A stretch of 35,806 nt of DNA from Arsukibacterium tuosuense (GTDB lineage Bacteria; Pseudomonadota; Gammaproteobacteria; Steroidobacterales; GCA-2729495), in NCBI GenBank assembly GCA_945872065.1, contig CAMBYH010000018.1, positions 1-35,806 of the forward strand, in the 5' to 3' direction. Each line of letters starts with the position of its first letter. Position 1 is the first letter of the stretch. The notes under the pieces were generated by a model. That model did not search any database. It was not told the origin of the DNA and saw only the letters and a program-made list of their open reading frames with translations. The position numbers and the translations under genes are program-made. Positions 1-8,053 of this stretch are shown piece after piece.

Positions 1-201
1 TCGCTGCCTCTGCCGGGCTGCAACCAGCAAAAATGCCAGTGTACCTACAGCCACCATGGCGACCGGCGGGACCCGGAGGAGCGGCGGACCGGCTGGGGCA
101 CCTTCGGTGGCTTTACACCCACGCTGAGCGAAGGCAACCGGCGGGGCAAAGGCCGGGACCGGCGGGCCCGGGTAGTGAAAGATCAGCCCGCCTCAAGCTG
201 A
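1..201 (+). CDS. Hypothetical protein, C-terminal fragment (5' end outside window)
   Basis: An open frame runs from base 1 to a TGA at 199-201 without a start, so it is the 3' end of a gene that begins outside the window. The visible 66 residues hold a Cys-rich motif (Cys at fragment residues 7, 12 and 14: GCNQQKCQC) followed by YSHHGDRRDPEERR and a basic tail. A Cys/His cluster next to a DRR-EERR stretch resembles a small conserved hypothetical protein that I believe is common in gammaproteobacteria; I know no function for it. It converges on yheS and the two coding ends overlap by 19 bases. The Cys/His cluster could bind a metal, but that is inference. Confidence 0.55.
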   Translation, partial: SLPLPGCNQQKCQCTYSHHGDRRDPEERRTGWGTFGGFTPTLSEGNRRGKGRDRRARVVKDQPASS

Positions 202-2174
202 CCGTAAAGGTCCAGCCACTCGGCCTCCAGGGCCTCGTGGCTCTTTTGCACTGCCGCATGGCGGTTCGTCAGCCCAGTCAGCGCCTGGGGCTCTGCCGCG
301 TAGAGGCCCGGGTCTGCCAGCTGCCCCTCCAGAACCAGTAGTTCCGCCGCGCTGGCCTGCAGCCTGGCCTCCAGTTTCGCCAGCTGTTGCTGACGTCGGC
401 TGGTGCTCTGGTCGGGTTTCGCCTTCGGGTTCCCCTTAAGCTTGGGGTTGCCCGCTGTCCTGGCCGCAACCCCCGATATACCGGGCTCGCTGCCGGCGGT
501 AACCTCTGCCACCCGGGCGGGCTCGCCAGCAGCGGCTGACTTGTTAGCCCGGGCACTGAGCCAGGTGGCGTACTCGTCCAGATCGCCCTCAAAGGGCTCC
601 ACCCGGCCATCGGCCACCCGCCAGAACGTGTCGCAGACCAGCCCGATGAGGTGCCGGTCGTGGGACACGAGCACGATGGCGCCATCGAAGTCCGACAGGG
701 CCTCGGCAAGAGCCTCCCGCATGTCCAGGTCCAGGTGGTTGGTGGGCTCGTCCAGGAGCAGCACGTTGGGCTTGCGCCACGCAATCAGCGACAGGGCCAG
801 CCGGGCCCGCTCCCCGCCGGAGAAAACGTCGACTGACTGAAAGGCCCGCTGACCGGAGAAGTACCAGCGACCCAGAAAGCTGCGCATGTCCTGGGTGGAG
901 GCTTCCGGGGCAATGTCCCGCAGGTGGTCCATCGGCGTCGCCCCGGACCGCAGGCTTTCCACCGTGTGCTGGGCGAAGTAGCCAATACGCAGGTCACCGT
1001 GCACGTTGCGTTCGCCACCGAGCAGGGGCAGTTCGCCCGTGAGGGTTTTAACGAGAGTGGATTTGCCGGCGCCGTTGGGACCGAGGAGCGCGACGCGATC
1101 TCCGGCCTCCAGGCCAAAACCCACATTGCGGAGGATGGTGACCTCACCCCGGGCTGAGTTGAGCTCGCCCGGCAGGTGCTCGTCCACTTCCCGGGGTGCC
1201 GCCGCCCTGTAACCCGCGTCGAGGTGGTTAAGGCGGACCAGTGAGAAAGGCAGCTTCGGCGGCGGGTCAAAACTGATGTGCAGGGCATGCTCAGCCCGCA
1301 CCGCTTCGGTGCCCGCCAGCTTGGCCAGGCGCTTCATCCGTGACTGGGCCTGCTTGGCCTTGCTCGCCTTGGCCTTGAAGCGGGCAATGAATTTCTGCAG
1401 GTGCTCCCGTTCCGCCTGCTCCTTCTCGAACGCGATCTGCTGGAGGCGCAGGTGCTCCGAACGCTGCCGCTCGAAAGAGGTGTAGTTGCCCGTGTAGAGC
1501 TTCGCCCGGGCGTCATGCAGGTGCAGCGTGTGGCTGGTGACGCCGTCGAGAAACTCCCGGTCGTGGGAAATAATCAGGAGCGTGCCGGGGTAATTGAGCA
1601 GCCAGTCCTCGAGCCACAGGACGGCGTCCAGGTCCAGATGGTTGGTGGGCTCGTCGAGTAGAAGGAGATCCGACGGCGTCATCAGCGCGCGGGCCAGATT
1701 GAGGCGAACGCGCCAGCCGCCGGAGAACTCACCCACGGGCTTGTCGTGGGTGATCGCCGGAAACCCGAGGCCATGGAGCAGCCGGGCCGCCCGGGCCTCC
1801 GCATCGTAGGCCTGGAGCTCGGCCAGCCGCTGGTGGGCCACCGCCACCGCCTCGTAGTCCTCGGCAGCCATGGCGTCCCGCTCGGCCTTGATCGCCGCCC
1901 AGACCAGCGCGTCGCCCGACATGACGAAGTCGACGGCGGGATCCGGCAGGTGCGGCGTTTCCTGGGCGACGCTGGCGATCCGGACGCGGCCCGACAGCTC
2001 CATGTCGCCCCGGTCCGGGTCCAGGTCGCCCTGGACCACGGCAAAGAGGCTCGTCTTGCCACAGCCATTCCGGCCCACCACACCCACGCGGACGCCCGCG
2101 TGGAGCGAGAGGTCCACATCAGACAGCAGCAGCTGCTCGCCGCGCCGCAGGGCAAGGTTCCGGAAGGTCAGCAT
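183..2174 (-). CDS. yheS: ABC-F family ATPase, YheS type
   Basis: A soluble ABC-F protein with two ATP-binding cassettes and no membrane domain; members act on ribosomes. Visible motifs are Walker A GRNGCGKT (residues 34-41), a first signature FSGGWR and LLLDEPTNHLDLDAV, a charged linker (ARFKAKASKAKQAQSRMKRL) between the cassettes, a second Walker A GPNGAGKST, a second signature FSGGERAR and a second LLLDEPTNHLDLD. Colinear matches to E. coli YheS as I remember it, including the N-terminal QETP and the GNYTSF segment, favour YheS over Uup. Its 663 residues are slightly longer than YheS, with a basic, helical C-terminal tail (KLEARLQASAAELLVLEGQL). The ATG at 2174 has no obvious Shine-Dalgarno, and a REP hairpin sits in its short leader. 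Confidence 0.93.
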   Translation of the reverse strand: MLTFRNLALRRGEQLLLSDVDLSLHAGVRVGVVGRNGCGKTSLFAVVQGDLDPDRGDMELSGRVRIASVAQETPHLPDPAVDFVMSGDALVWAAIKAERDAMAAEDYEAVAVAHQRLAELQAYDAEARAARLLHGLGFPAITHDKPVGEFSGGWRVRLNLARALMTPSDLLLLDEPTNHLDLDAVLWLEDWLLNYPGTLLIISHDREFLDGVTSHTLHLHDARAKLYTGNYTSFERQRSEHLRLQQIAFEKEQAEREHLQKFIARFKAKASKAKQAQSRMKRLAKLAGTEAVRAEHALHISFDPPPKLPFSLVRLNHLDAGYRAAAPREVDEHLPGELNSARGEVTILRNVGFGLEAGDRVALLGPNGAGKSTLVKTLTGELPLLGGERNVHGDLRIGYFAQHTVESLRSGATPMDHLRDIAPEASTQDMRSFLGRWYFSGQRAFQSVDVFSGGERARLALSLIAWRKPNVLLLDEPTNHLDLDMREALAEALSDFDGAIVLVSHDRHLIGLVCDTFWRVADGRVEPFEGDLDEYATWLSARANKSAAAGEPARVAEVTAGSEPGISGVAARTAGNPKLKGNPKAKPDQSTSRRQQQLAKLEARLQASAAELLVLEGQLADPGLYAAEPQALTGLTNRHAAVQKSHEALEAEWLDLYGQLEAG

Positions 2175-2195
2175 GAGGGCGCGGAGTTTAGCCGG

Positions 2196-2217
2196 TCGCG
2201 CCTCAAGGCGCTCCTAC
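2196..2217 (-). repeat. GTAG-type REP element (single copy)
   Basis: On the minus strand a GTAGGAG head is followed by the hairpin GCGCCTTGAGGCGC and GA. It differs at one base from the copy at 8087-8108. A 5' GTAG plus a short GC-rich hairpin is the known layout of REP sequences mobilised by REP-associated tyrosine transposases (RAYTs). The TAG of the head is the stop codon of the nitrilase gene at 2214-3350. The element lies between that gene and yheS. Confidence 0.75.
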
Positions 2218-3350
2218 AGTTTGGCGGCTTTGTTAACCCGGTCAGTGACTTCAGGCTTGACGGCGTAGCGTTCCCAGTCCCTGGGGGGCGTGAACACGCC
2301 CCAGTCCACCATCTTGTTGATCTGGTGCTTCACCAGCTCCAGCTGGTCGGCCTCGGTGAGGGGGGGCTCCTCCATGCAGAGGTTCTTCGGGTAGATGCCG
2401 CCCCGGGCCATCGCAGCGTCGTAGATGGTCTTGTACTCCTCGACGCGCATGTCCTTGATCAGGTTTTGCCACTGGGCCCGCACACGAAAGTCCCGGAGGC
2501 CGTCGATGTCCAGAACAGAGCTCACCAGCGTTTCGCCGCCCCCCAGGTACTGGGAAATGATGTTGCCCCGGTAGTCGATGATCTGGCTCTTGCCGCAGCT
2601 CATCTGGTGCACGCCGCCGGGGAAGTAAATGGCTCCGATGTTCGGCGACAGCACGTAGCAGTTGTTGAAGACCGCGTGGGCGCGGTTCTGGATTTCGGCA
2701 ATGCCGTTGCCCATCCAGGGCTCCGGATACTGGGTACGCCAGATGATCTCCGCGCCATTCAGCGCGAGGCCCCGCGCCGCCTCCGGGTAGCTGCCCTCCG
2801 CGCAGATCAGCGTACCGATATTGCCGATCTCGGTCTTCGCCACGGGGAAGACCGCCTTGAAGAGCTTCACCGGGTCATCGCCGTACTTCTTCAGGTACAC
2901 ATTCCAGATGTCACTGGGCGCCACGTTGGGCTCCCGCTGGTAGAACGCCGTTTTGTAGTGCTTGTGGATCACCTCCCCCTGGGGGTCGATGATGAAGGCA
3001 ATATTGAAAACCCGGTCCTCCATCAGCTCCGGATCCTTTGCCACCATCTGCGCGATGAGGTAGACGCCAAGCTCTTTGGCCAGGTCGCCGAGATACCGGG
3101 TCTCCTTGCCGGGAATCTCCGGCGCCACCTCCCGGCAGATGCGCAGGTGGTCCTCGCCTCCTCCAAGGCACCAGCCGCCAATGCCGCCTTCCGACACCGC
3201 AATCAGCTTCACGGGCAGGTCCAGGCTGCAGTTCCACACGGCGTAGCGCATCGAGAGCGCCAGGTTCTCGATGTCCTTCATGTAGTCATCACGGGTCACG
3301 GCCATCCGGGACACGTTCTGGATGCCGACGGCGGTGTACTGCAGGCGCAT
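2214..3350 (-). CDS. Nitrilase-superfamily carbon-nitrogen hydrolase
   Basis: A cytoplasmic hydrolase of C-N bonds (amide or nitrile), 378 residues. The family Glu-Lys-Cys triad can be placed at E54 (AVSEGG), K133 (YKTAF) and C183 (LICAEGSYPE); the Cys-x-Glu context is typical. There is no signal peptide. It resembles aliphatic amidase-type members more than omega-amidases, but the substrate is unknown. The frame is open a further 153 codons upstream, but I chose the ATG at 3350 because AAGGAG lies seven bases before it and the family fold begins there (MRLQYTAVGIQ). The longer version would run antisense through the divergent amidohydrolase gene. The stop codon is formed by a REP element, so the C-terminus may have been altered by REP insertion. 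Confidence 0.85.
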   Translation of the reverse strand: MRLQYTAVGIQNVSRMAVTRDDYMKDIENLALSMRYAVWNCSLDLPVKLIAVSEGGIGGWCLGGGEDHLRICREVAPEIPGKETRYLGDLAKELGVYLIAQMVAKDPELMEDRVFNIAFIIDPQGEVIHKHYKTAFYQREPNVAPSDIWNVYLKKYGDDPVKLFKAVFPVAKTEIGNIGTLICAEGSYPEAARGLALNGAEIIWRTQYPEPWMGNGIAEIQNRAHAVFNNCYVLSPNIGAIYFPGGVHQMSCGKSQIIDYRGNIISQYLGGGETLVSSVLDIDGLRDFRVRAQWQNLIKDMRVEEYKTIYDAAMARGGIYPKNLCMEEPPLTEADQLELVKHQINKMVDWGVFTPPRDWERYAVKPEVTDRVNKAAKL

Positions 3351-3489
3351 GGGGGGCTCCTTGGCGATGGACGCAAAGTATGGCCCCTGTCCCCGGTTCA
3401 GAAAAGCTAAAACGGTCATCCGCGGCGGGGCTGTTCCCCGGGGAGAAAAAAACCGGTTACGCTCAGAGCTGGCAATCGAGGTAATGACC
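3351..3489. promoter_or_regulatory. Divergent intergenic region, nitrilase / amidohydrolase operon
   Basis: This 139-base spacer must hold the promoters of both divergent units. It contains an inverted repeat CGGGG-N5-CCCCG at 3426-3440, overlapping CCCCGGGG, next to a run of seven A at 3446-3452. No convincing -35/-10 pair is visible. The dyad could be an operator; no regulator gene is nearby. Confidence 0.35.
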
Positions 3490-4911
3490 ATGTGGATTCG
3501 CAAGAGCGACAGGGACAGGGAAACGGGTCGCGGCACCCCCGTTCCGACGCAGATCGTCGGCAATGAGGAGTTCGACCCAATGCCCCAGACCGAGGACCAG
3601 AAGCGCGTCGAGCAGCGCATCTTCCAGCTGGCAGACCAGTACAGCCGCAAACTCGGGATGTCCCGGCGGGACTTCCTGCGCACGAGCGGCGGCATGGCGG
3701 TGTCGTTCATGGCGATGAACGAGGTATTCGGGCCCGCGTTCCTGGTGAACGAAGCCGAAGCTGCTGAACCGGCGGCCACCAGAGAAATGTGGCCGAAGAA
3801 GGAATTCATCCTCGACGGGCAGACACATCACGTCAATGACTCCATGGCGGGGCCACTGATGTTCCGGACGCAGACTGCCAAGCTCGGCCTGAACCCGGCC
3901 CTGGGCAGCGCGCCGCCCGACAAGGACAGCCTGCACCGGGCTAACTACATCAAGGAGGTCTTCTTCGACAGTGACACGGTGATGGCCTGCATCACCGGCG
4001 CTGCCATCGGCCCGCCAAAGGCCTACGTGCTGACGTCCGAGCAGATGGTTGAGACCCGTAACGTGATCAACGAAATGGCGGGCTCACGCCGGATGCTAAG
4101 CCACGGCATCAGCACTCCGACCAACCCCAACTGGGTTGATGACGCGGAACAGCTGGTCAAGGAACTCAAGATTGACGCCTGGAAGTTCTATACCGGTGAT
4201 CCTGCCGGCCCCTGGCGCCACGATGACGAAAAAGTGGCCTACCCGTTTTATGAACGCACGTTGAAGCTGGGTGTCAGAAACATCTGCACCCACAAGGGCT
4301 TGCCTATTCCTGGGCGCGGCAAGGAATTCTTCCGGCCCGATGACCTGATCAAGGCCGCGAAGGACTGGCCAGATATCAACTGGATCGTCTTCCATTCCGG
4401 CATGAAGCACATGATGACCCAGGTCCCAGCCGGCGAGAGTGGCATTGATGCCGATGGCAACATTCCCTGGACCACCGAGTTTTGCCAGCAGATCAAGGCA
4501 TCGGGAGTGAAGAACATCTACCTGGAACTCGGTGCTGTGTTCGGCCACTCGGTCGTTACTCACCCGGAAGTCTGCGGCCACCTGCTCGGCCAGGTCATAG
4601 CCGCCGTTGGCGCGGATCACGTGATCTGGGGCACTGACTCCATCTGGTGGGGCTCGCCACAGTGGCAGATTGAGGCCTTCCGGCGCTTCCAGATCCCGGC
4701 AACGCTCCAGGAGAAGTTCGGCTACCGGGCCATCTCGCCGGAGGACCGGGCGCTGATCTTTGGCCTGAACGGCGCGCGCCTGTTCAATGTCGACGTGAAC
4801 GCCGCCCGGTCAGCCATACCTGCCGACGGTCTCAGCAAGCTGAAGGCTGCCTATCAGGCCGACGGCCCGGAGCCCAGCCTTACCCAGTACGGCTGGGTGG
4901 CGGCGGGGTGA
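3490..4911 (+). CDS. Tat-exported amidohydrolase-2 (metal-dependent hydrolase) family protein
   Basis: A TIM-barrel amidohydrolase, 473 residues, probably periplasmic. SRRDFLRTSGG at residues 58-68 is a twin-arginine signal, followed by a hydrophobic stretch and AEAAEP, a likely cleavage region. The N-terminal segment before the Arg pair is unusually long (58 residues). At the start of the barrel, where relatives have Asp-x-His-x-His, this protein has DGQTHH (Q111, H113). Later FHSGMKH and IWGTDS fit the distal His and the catalytic Asp. Of the neighbouring starts at 3484 and 3490, GAGG at 3478-3481 is eight bases from 3490 but only two from 3484, so I used 3490. It is the first gene of a coupled operon with cytochrome c, MFS and deacylase genes. 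The reaction is unknown; decarboxylation is an alternative. Confidence 0.82.
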   Translation: MWIRKSDRDRETGRGTPVPTQIVGNEEFDPMPQTEDQKRVEQRIFQLADQYSRKLGMSRRDFLRTSGGMAVSFMAMNEVFGPAFLVNEAEAAEPAATREMWPKKEFILDGQTHHVNDSMAGPLMFRTQTAKLGLNPALGSAPPDKDSLHRANYIKEVFFDSDTVMACITGAAIGPPKAYVLTSEQMVETRNVINEMAGSRRMLSHGISTPTNPNWVDDAEQLVKELKIDAWKFYTGDPAGPWRHDDEKVAYPFYERTLKLGVRNICTHKGLPIPGRGKEFFRPDDLIKAAKDWPDINWIVFHSGMKHMMTQVPAGESGIDADGNIPWTTEFCQQIKASGVKNIYLELGAVFGHSVVTHPEVCGHLLGQVIAAVGADHVIWGTDSIWWGSPQWQIEAFRRFQIPATLQEKFGYRAISPEDRALIFGLNGARLFNVDVNAARSAIPADGLSKLKAAYQADGPEPSLTQYGWVAAG

Positions 4912-5312
4912 CGACGGGCCGCAACAGCGCAGCGGTTGGGGTGCTGCTGGCCTGCCTTGCTGCACCGGGCTTTGCCGCCGAACCGGCGCTGGCAGATTCC
5001 GGCTGCGTGCCTGCCGGGCAGCTCCGGGGTGATGCCGCAAATGGGGCCGTGCTCCACGGGAAGTACTGTGCCGAGTGCCACGGGGCCAGCGGCAAGGGCG
5101 ATATCATCGTCATGCACATGGACACCCCACCGAAGGACCAGAGCGACCCTGCCTACATGAAGACTCTGCCGGACGCCTTTCTTTACCTGGCTATTTGCCA
5201 GGGCGGCGAAGCGGTAGGCCGGAGTTTCATCATGCCGGCCTGGGGCGACTTGCTGTCAGATCAGGAGATCAAAGATCTGGTCGCCAGGATCAGGAGCTTT
5301 TCAGGCACATGA
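4908..5312 (+). CDS. Class I c-type cytochrome, exported
   Basis: A 134-residue periplasmic electron carrier. It has a signal peptide (LLACLAAPGFAAEPA), one CxxCH haem site (CAECH) in the context KYCAECHGASGKGD, and a likely axial Met in FIMPAWGDLLSDQEI. The GTG start at 4908 overlaps the upstream TGA (GTGA), so translation is probably coupled to the amidohydrolase. The neighbouring genes suggest it takes electrons from an oxidation step in the periplasm, although none of the three operon partners is an obvious oxidoreductase. The molybdoenzyme at 8116 is one possible donor; that is inference only. Confidence 0.9.
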   Translation: MTTGRNSAAVGVLLACLAAPGFAAEPALADSGCVPAGQLRGDAANGAVLHGKYCAECHGASGKGDIIVMHMDTPPKDQSDPAYMKTLPDAFLYLAICQGGEAVGRSFIMPAWGDLLSDQEIKDLVARIRSFSGT

Positions 5313-6571
5313 GCAGCCAGGGCAGTTCACCTCCCGAGCCCCGCATCTGGGACTTGCTGCTCGCCGTCCCGGGCCACACCTACCGGGTGTTTCTCATCTG
5401 CCTGGTTGGCGTCACATTCGCGAACCTCGATCACTCGCTCTTTACCTTCGTCCTTACCGAGATCTCCGCCGAGTTCGGCTGGTCAGACCTGGACCGGGGC
5501 ATGTATATCGCGATCACGTTCGTGGTGTCCGGAATTCTCATTACCCAGATCGGCGCACTCGCTGACCGGATCGGCCGGCGTGCCGTCCTGCTCGGCGCCA
5601 CACTGCTGACGCCCGTTTTCGTGACCGCCCTCGCCTTTGCCCCGACCACCGCGGCACTGCTCATCGCGCGAACCCTGGGCTTCACAGCGGCAGGCGTGCA
5701 GTCGCCCGTGACGGGCACGCTGGTCATGGAGGAGTCCCCACCCCGCCTGCGGGGACTCTTCACTGGGGTCCTGCAAATTGGCTTCCCTCTGGGCTTTTTC
5801 CTCGCTTCACTTCTGGTTCCTTTTATCTATGAAACCTGGGGTTGGAAGTACATCTTCTTCTTGAGTCTGCTCTTTCTGCCCTACGCCTGGGTCATCTGGC
5901 GCTACCTGAAGGACTCCGCCGCCTGGCAGCGCAGCCGGGACAAACGGGTGGCGAACCGGACACCACCGCCTGCAGTCCGGGAACTGTTCAAACCCGCCTA
6001 TCGACGCAAGACCATCCTCCTGTTCCTCGGCACATTCCTGTATGTCTTTGCCTATGGGGCCACGATCATGCTGACGCCCTACTTCCGCGAGTCCCGCGGC
6101 TGGGACGCGCGGGAGGCCATCGAGCTGGTCGGGCTCTCCTTCCTCATCGGCACCTTCGGTTACATTCTCGCGGCCTGGTTCGGTGAGTTCCTGATCAGCC
6201 GACGTAACACGATCGTGGCCTGGTGCTGGCTGGGCGGGCTCGCCTTTGCGGTGATGATCTGGTTCACCAAGGACTGGTGGTCCACCTTCCTGGCCTTCAG
6301 CACGATGACGTTCTTTTTCTACGGTGCTTACGCCGTAATGTTTACCTTCATTGCCGAAAACTTCCCGGCAGACCTGCGGGCTACCGCAGCGAGCTTTGCC
6401 AGCTCCTTCGCGGTGGAGCTGGGACTGGGCCTTGGACCCTTTGCCCTGGCCTGGGCGATCGGCCGCGTGGGCTGGGAGATGGCCTTCACCTGGTGTGCAG
6501 TCGTGCCCGTGCTGCTGGCCGGGGCGACGTTTCTGTTACTCAAGCCCGTGCCGCGGGAGGCGGTGCTTTGA
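5309..6571 (+). CDS. Major facilitator superfamily transporter
   Basis: An inner-membrane secondary transporter, 420 residues with about 12 hydrophobic helices. The MFS motif A between helices 2 and 3 is clear (GALADRIGRR). An Asp in helix 1 (FANLDHSLF) sits where the aromatic-acid:H+ symporter family has its DGYD motif, so an organic-acid substrate is plausible but unproven. The frame opens further upstream inside the cytochrome gene, but the ATG at 5309 overlaps the cytochrome TGA as ATGA and gives a normal N-terminus (MSSQGSSPPEPRIWD). It sits between exported enzymes in the same operon, so it probably imports their product. Confidence 0.88.
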   Translation: MSSQGSSPPEPRIWDLLLAVPGHTYRVFLICLVGVTFANLDHSLFTFVLTEISAEFGWSDLDRGMYIAITFVVSGILITQIGALADRIGRRAVLLGATLLTPVFVTALAFAPTTAALLIARTLGFTAAGVQSPVTGTLVMEESPPRLRGLFTGVLQIGFPLGFFLASLLVPFIYETWGWKYIFFLSLLFLPYAWVIWRYLKDSAAWQRSRDKRVANRTPPPAVRELFKPAYRRKTILLFLGTFLYVFAYGATIMLTPYFRESRGWDAREAIELVGLSFLIGTFGYILAAWFGEFLISRRNTIVAWCWLGGLAFAVMIWFTKDWWSTFLAFSTMTFFFYGAYAVMFTFIAENFPADLRATAASFASSFAVELGLGLGPFALAWAIGRVGWEMAFTWCAVVPVLLAGATFLLLKPVPREAVL

Positions 6572-7596
6572 GACGAGTACTGATCGGCGGACTGGCGTGT
6601 GCCTGCCTGGGCTTAGGGCAATTGTCCACAGCACTCGCGTCAGCCACCAACAACTGGGGTGCCCTGGAGATCCTGGGACGCAGCGTCGCCCCGGGCGAAA
6701 CGGTGCGGATGCCATTCCTCCTGGGCCCCTCCTTCGTGGGCAGCTTCCTCGATACGCTGGTGGTGGTCGTTCGCAGTTCCCGGCCTGGACCGACCCTGTG
6801 CATCACCGGTGGCATTCACGGCGATGAGATCAACGGCGTCGAGATTGCCCATCGGATCTATGCCGGTGTCACTACCCAACCGGTGGCAGGCACGCTCCTC
6901 GTCATTCCGGCCGTCAACGTCCACGGCTTTCGCACGGGCTCCCGCTACCTGGCCGACCGCCGGGACCTCAATCGCTCATTTCCCGGTTCCGCAACGGGCA
7001 GCCATGCCGACCTGATCGCGCACGCACTGTTCACTGAACTGCGCAAGCACTGCGACGCGCTGCTGGACCTGCACACCGGCTCAAACTCCCGGACCAACCT
7101 GCCCCAGATCCGGACCGACCTGGGAAACCCGCGCGCCCTTGATCTCGCCCGCGCCTTTGGCGTTGGCGTAGTGCTGGATGGGAAGGGTCCGGTCGGCAAC
7201 CTGCGACGGGCCGCCCTCGACGTCGGCATACCGGCAGTGCTGTTCGAAGCAGGGGAACCCCTGCGCTTTGACGAGACTGACATCCGGATGGGCGTCACGG
7301 GCGTCCGCAACGTGATGGCGCATCTCGGCATGTCGCCGCCATCAACTACACCTGTCCCGTCATCGCGAGTCGTCCGCCGGACAACCTGGACCCGCGCCCG
7401 GGGGGCCGGGGGTATCTTCCTGTCAGACCGGAAACCCGGCGACACGGTCCGCTCCGGCGAGACCCTGGGGACGGTGACCGATCCGATTACGGAGACGACC
7501 GAAGTCATCCGGGCGCCGCAGGACGGGCTGTTGATCGGTATGGCAGTGCCTCAGGTCGTCCTCACCGGTTACGCTCTGTTTCATATTGGCAGCTAG
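6568..7596 (+). CDS. Exported succinylglutamate desuccinylase/aspartoacylase-family zinc deacylase
   Basis: An M14-like metal-dependent deacylase or carboxypeptidase, 342 residues. GGIHGDEING supplies the His-x-x-Glu zinc pair, DLNRSFPG carries the substrate-binding Asn-Arg, DLHTGS gives the third zinc ligand, and FEAGEP fits the catalytic Glu. A C-terminal beta domain (RKPGDTVRSGETLGTV) is typical. I start it at TTG 6568: this overlaps the MFS stop as TTGA, GGGAGG lies seven bases upstream, and it begins a signal peptide (LRRVLIGGLACACLG...ALASA). Other in-frame starts lie deep inside the MFS gene. It is probably periplasmic and removes an acyl group from an amide-linked substrate, in keeping with the amidohydrolase and nitrilase neighbours. 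Confidence 0.85.
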   Translation: MRRVLIGGLACACLGLGQLSTALASATNNWGALEILGRSVAPGETVRMPFLLGPSFVGSFLDTLVVVVRSSRPGPTLCITGGIHGDEINGVEIAHRIYAGVTTQPVAGTLLVIPAVNVHGFRTGSRYLADRRDLNRSFPGSATGSHADLIAHALFTELRKHCDALLDLHTGSNSRTNLPQIRTDLGNPRALDLARAFGVGVVLDGKGPVGNLRRAALDVGIPAVLFEAGEPLRFDETDIRMGVTGVRNVMAHLGMSPPSTTPVPSSRVVRRTTWTRARGAGGIFLSDRKPGDTVRSGETLGTVTDPITETTEVIRAPQDGLLIGMAVPQVVLTGYALFHIGS

Positions 7597-7615
7597 CCGG
7601 GGAACGACCAGCACT

Positions 7616-8053
7616 ATGGATACCAGCTCACCACTCATCGATATCGGCCATGTGATCCAGCTGTCCGTGGCACCGGTGTTCCTGCTGTCCGGCATAGGCA
7701 TCATCCTTACCGTACTCACCAATCGTCTCGCCAGGGTGGTGGACCGCGCGCGGCGGCTGGAAGACGCGGCCCGCTCCAGCACGGGGGAGGCCCTGGAAGA
7801 GCGCCGCCAGGAACTCCGGGTGATCGCCTGGCGTGCACGACTGATGAACCGGGCAATCACGCTCAGCACCTGCTCTGCCCTGCTGGTGGCCCTCGTCGTG
7901 GTGCTGCTTTTTCTCGGGGCTTTCCTGAACTTCAACGCCACGCTGCCCGTGGCTGGTCTCTTCATCCTGGCGATGCTGGCGCTGATCGCCGCCCTGCTGC
8001 TCTTTTTGCGCGAGGTATTCCTGGCGATCGCCGCACTGAGGATCGGCGTGTAG
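7616..8053 (+). CDS. DUF2721 family membrane protein
   Basis: A 145-residue inner-membrane protein with about three hydrophobic helices. SVAPVFLLSGIG and the following NRLARVVDRARRLE are the hallmark of DUF2721, a family without known function. I took the ATG at 7616 (MDTSSPLIDIGHVI) rather than the GTG ten codons upstream, because family members start close to the first helix; a GGGGA lies 12 bases before. It follows the deacylase gene by 19 bases and may be cotranscribed, but the family is widespread and need not share the operon's role. Its TAG stop is part of a REP element. Confidence 0.8.
   Translation: MDTSSPLIDIGHVIQLSVAPVFLLSGIGIILTVLTNRLARVVDRARRLEDAARSSTGEALEERRQELRVIAWRARLMNRAITLSTCSALLVALVVVLLFLGAFLNFNATLPVAGLFILAMLALIAALLLFLREVFLAIAALRIGV

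Noticed and set aside
1746-3410. Long open frame of 554 codons on plus, antisense to yheS and the nitrilase gene
   Set aside because: It is a GC-rich shadow of two well-supported genes on minus; the protein is Val/His/Arg-rich without domains and spans both gene bodies and the gap.
3426-3452. Terminator at CGGGG-N5-CCCCG followed by an A run
   Set aside because: The plus strand has A rather than T after the stem, and on minus the T run precedes the stem, so it does not fit a Rho-independent terminator; it lies between divergent promoters.
4810-5125. Small overlapping minus-strand open frames near the cytochrome gene
   Set aside because: Shadows of the cytochrome and amidohydrolase ends without ribosome-binding sites or domains.
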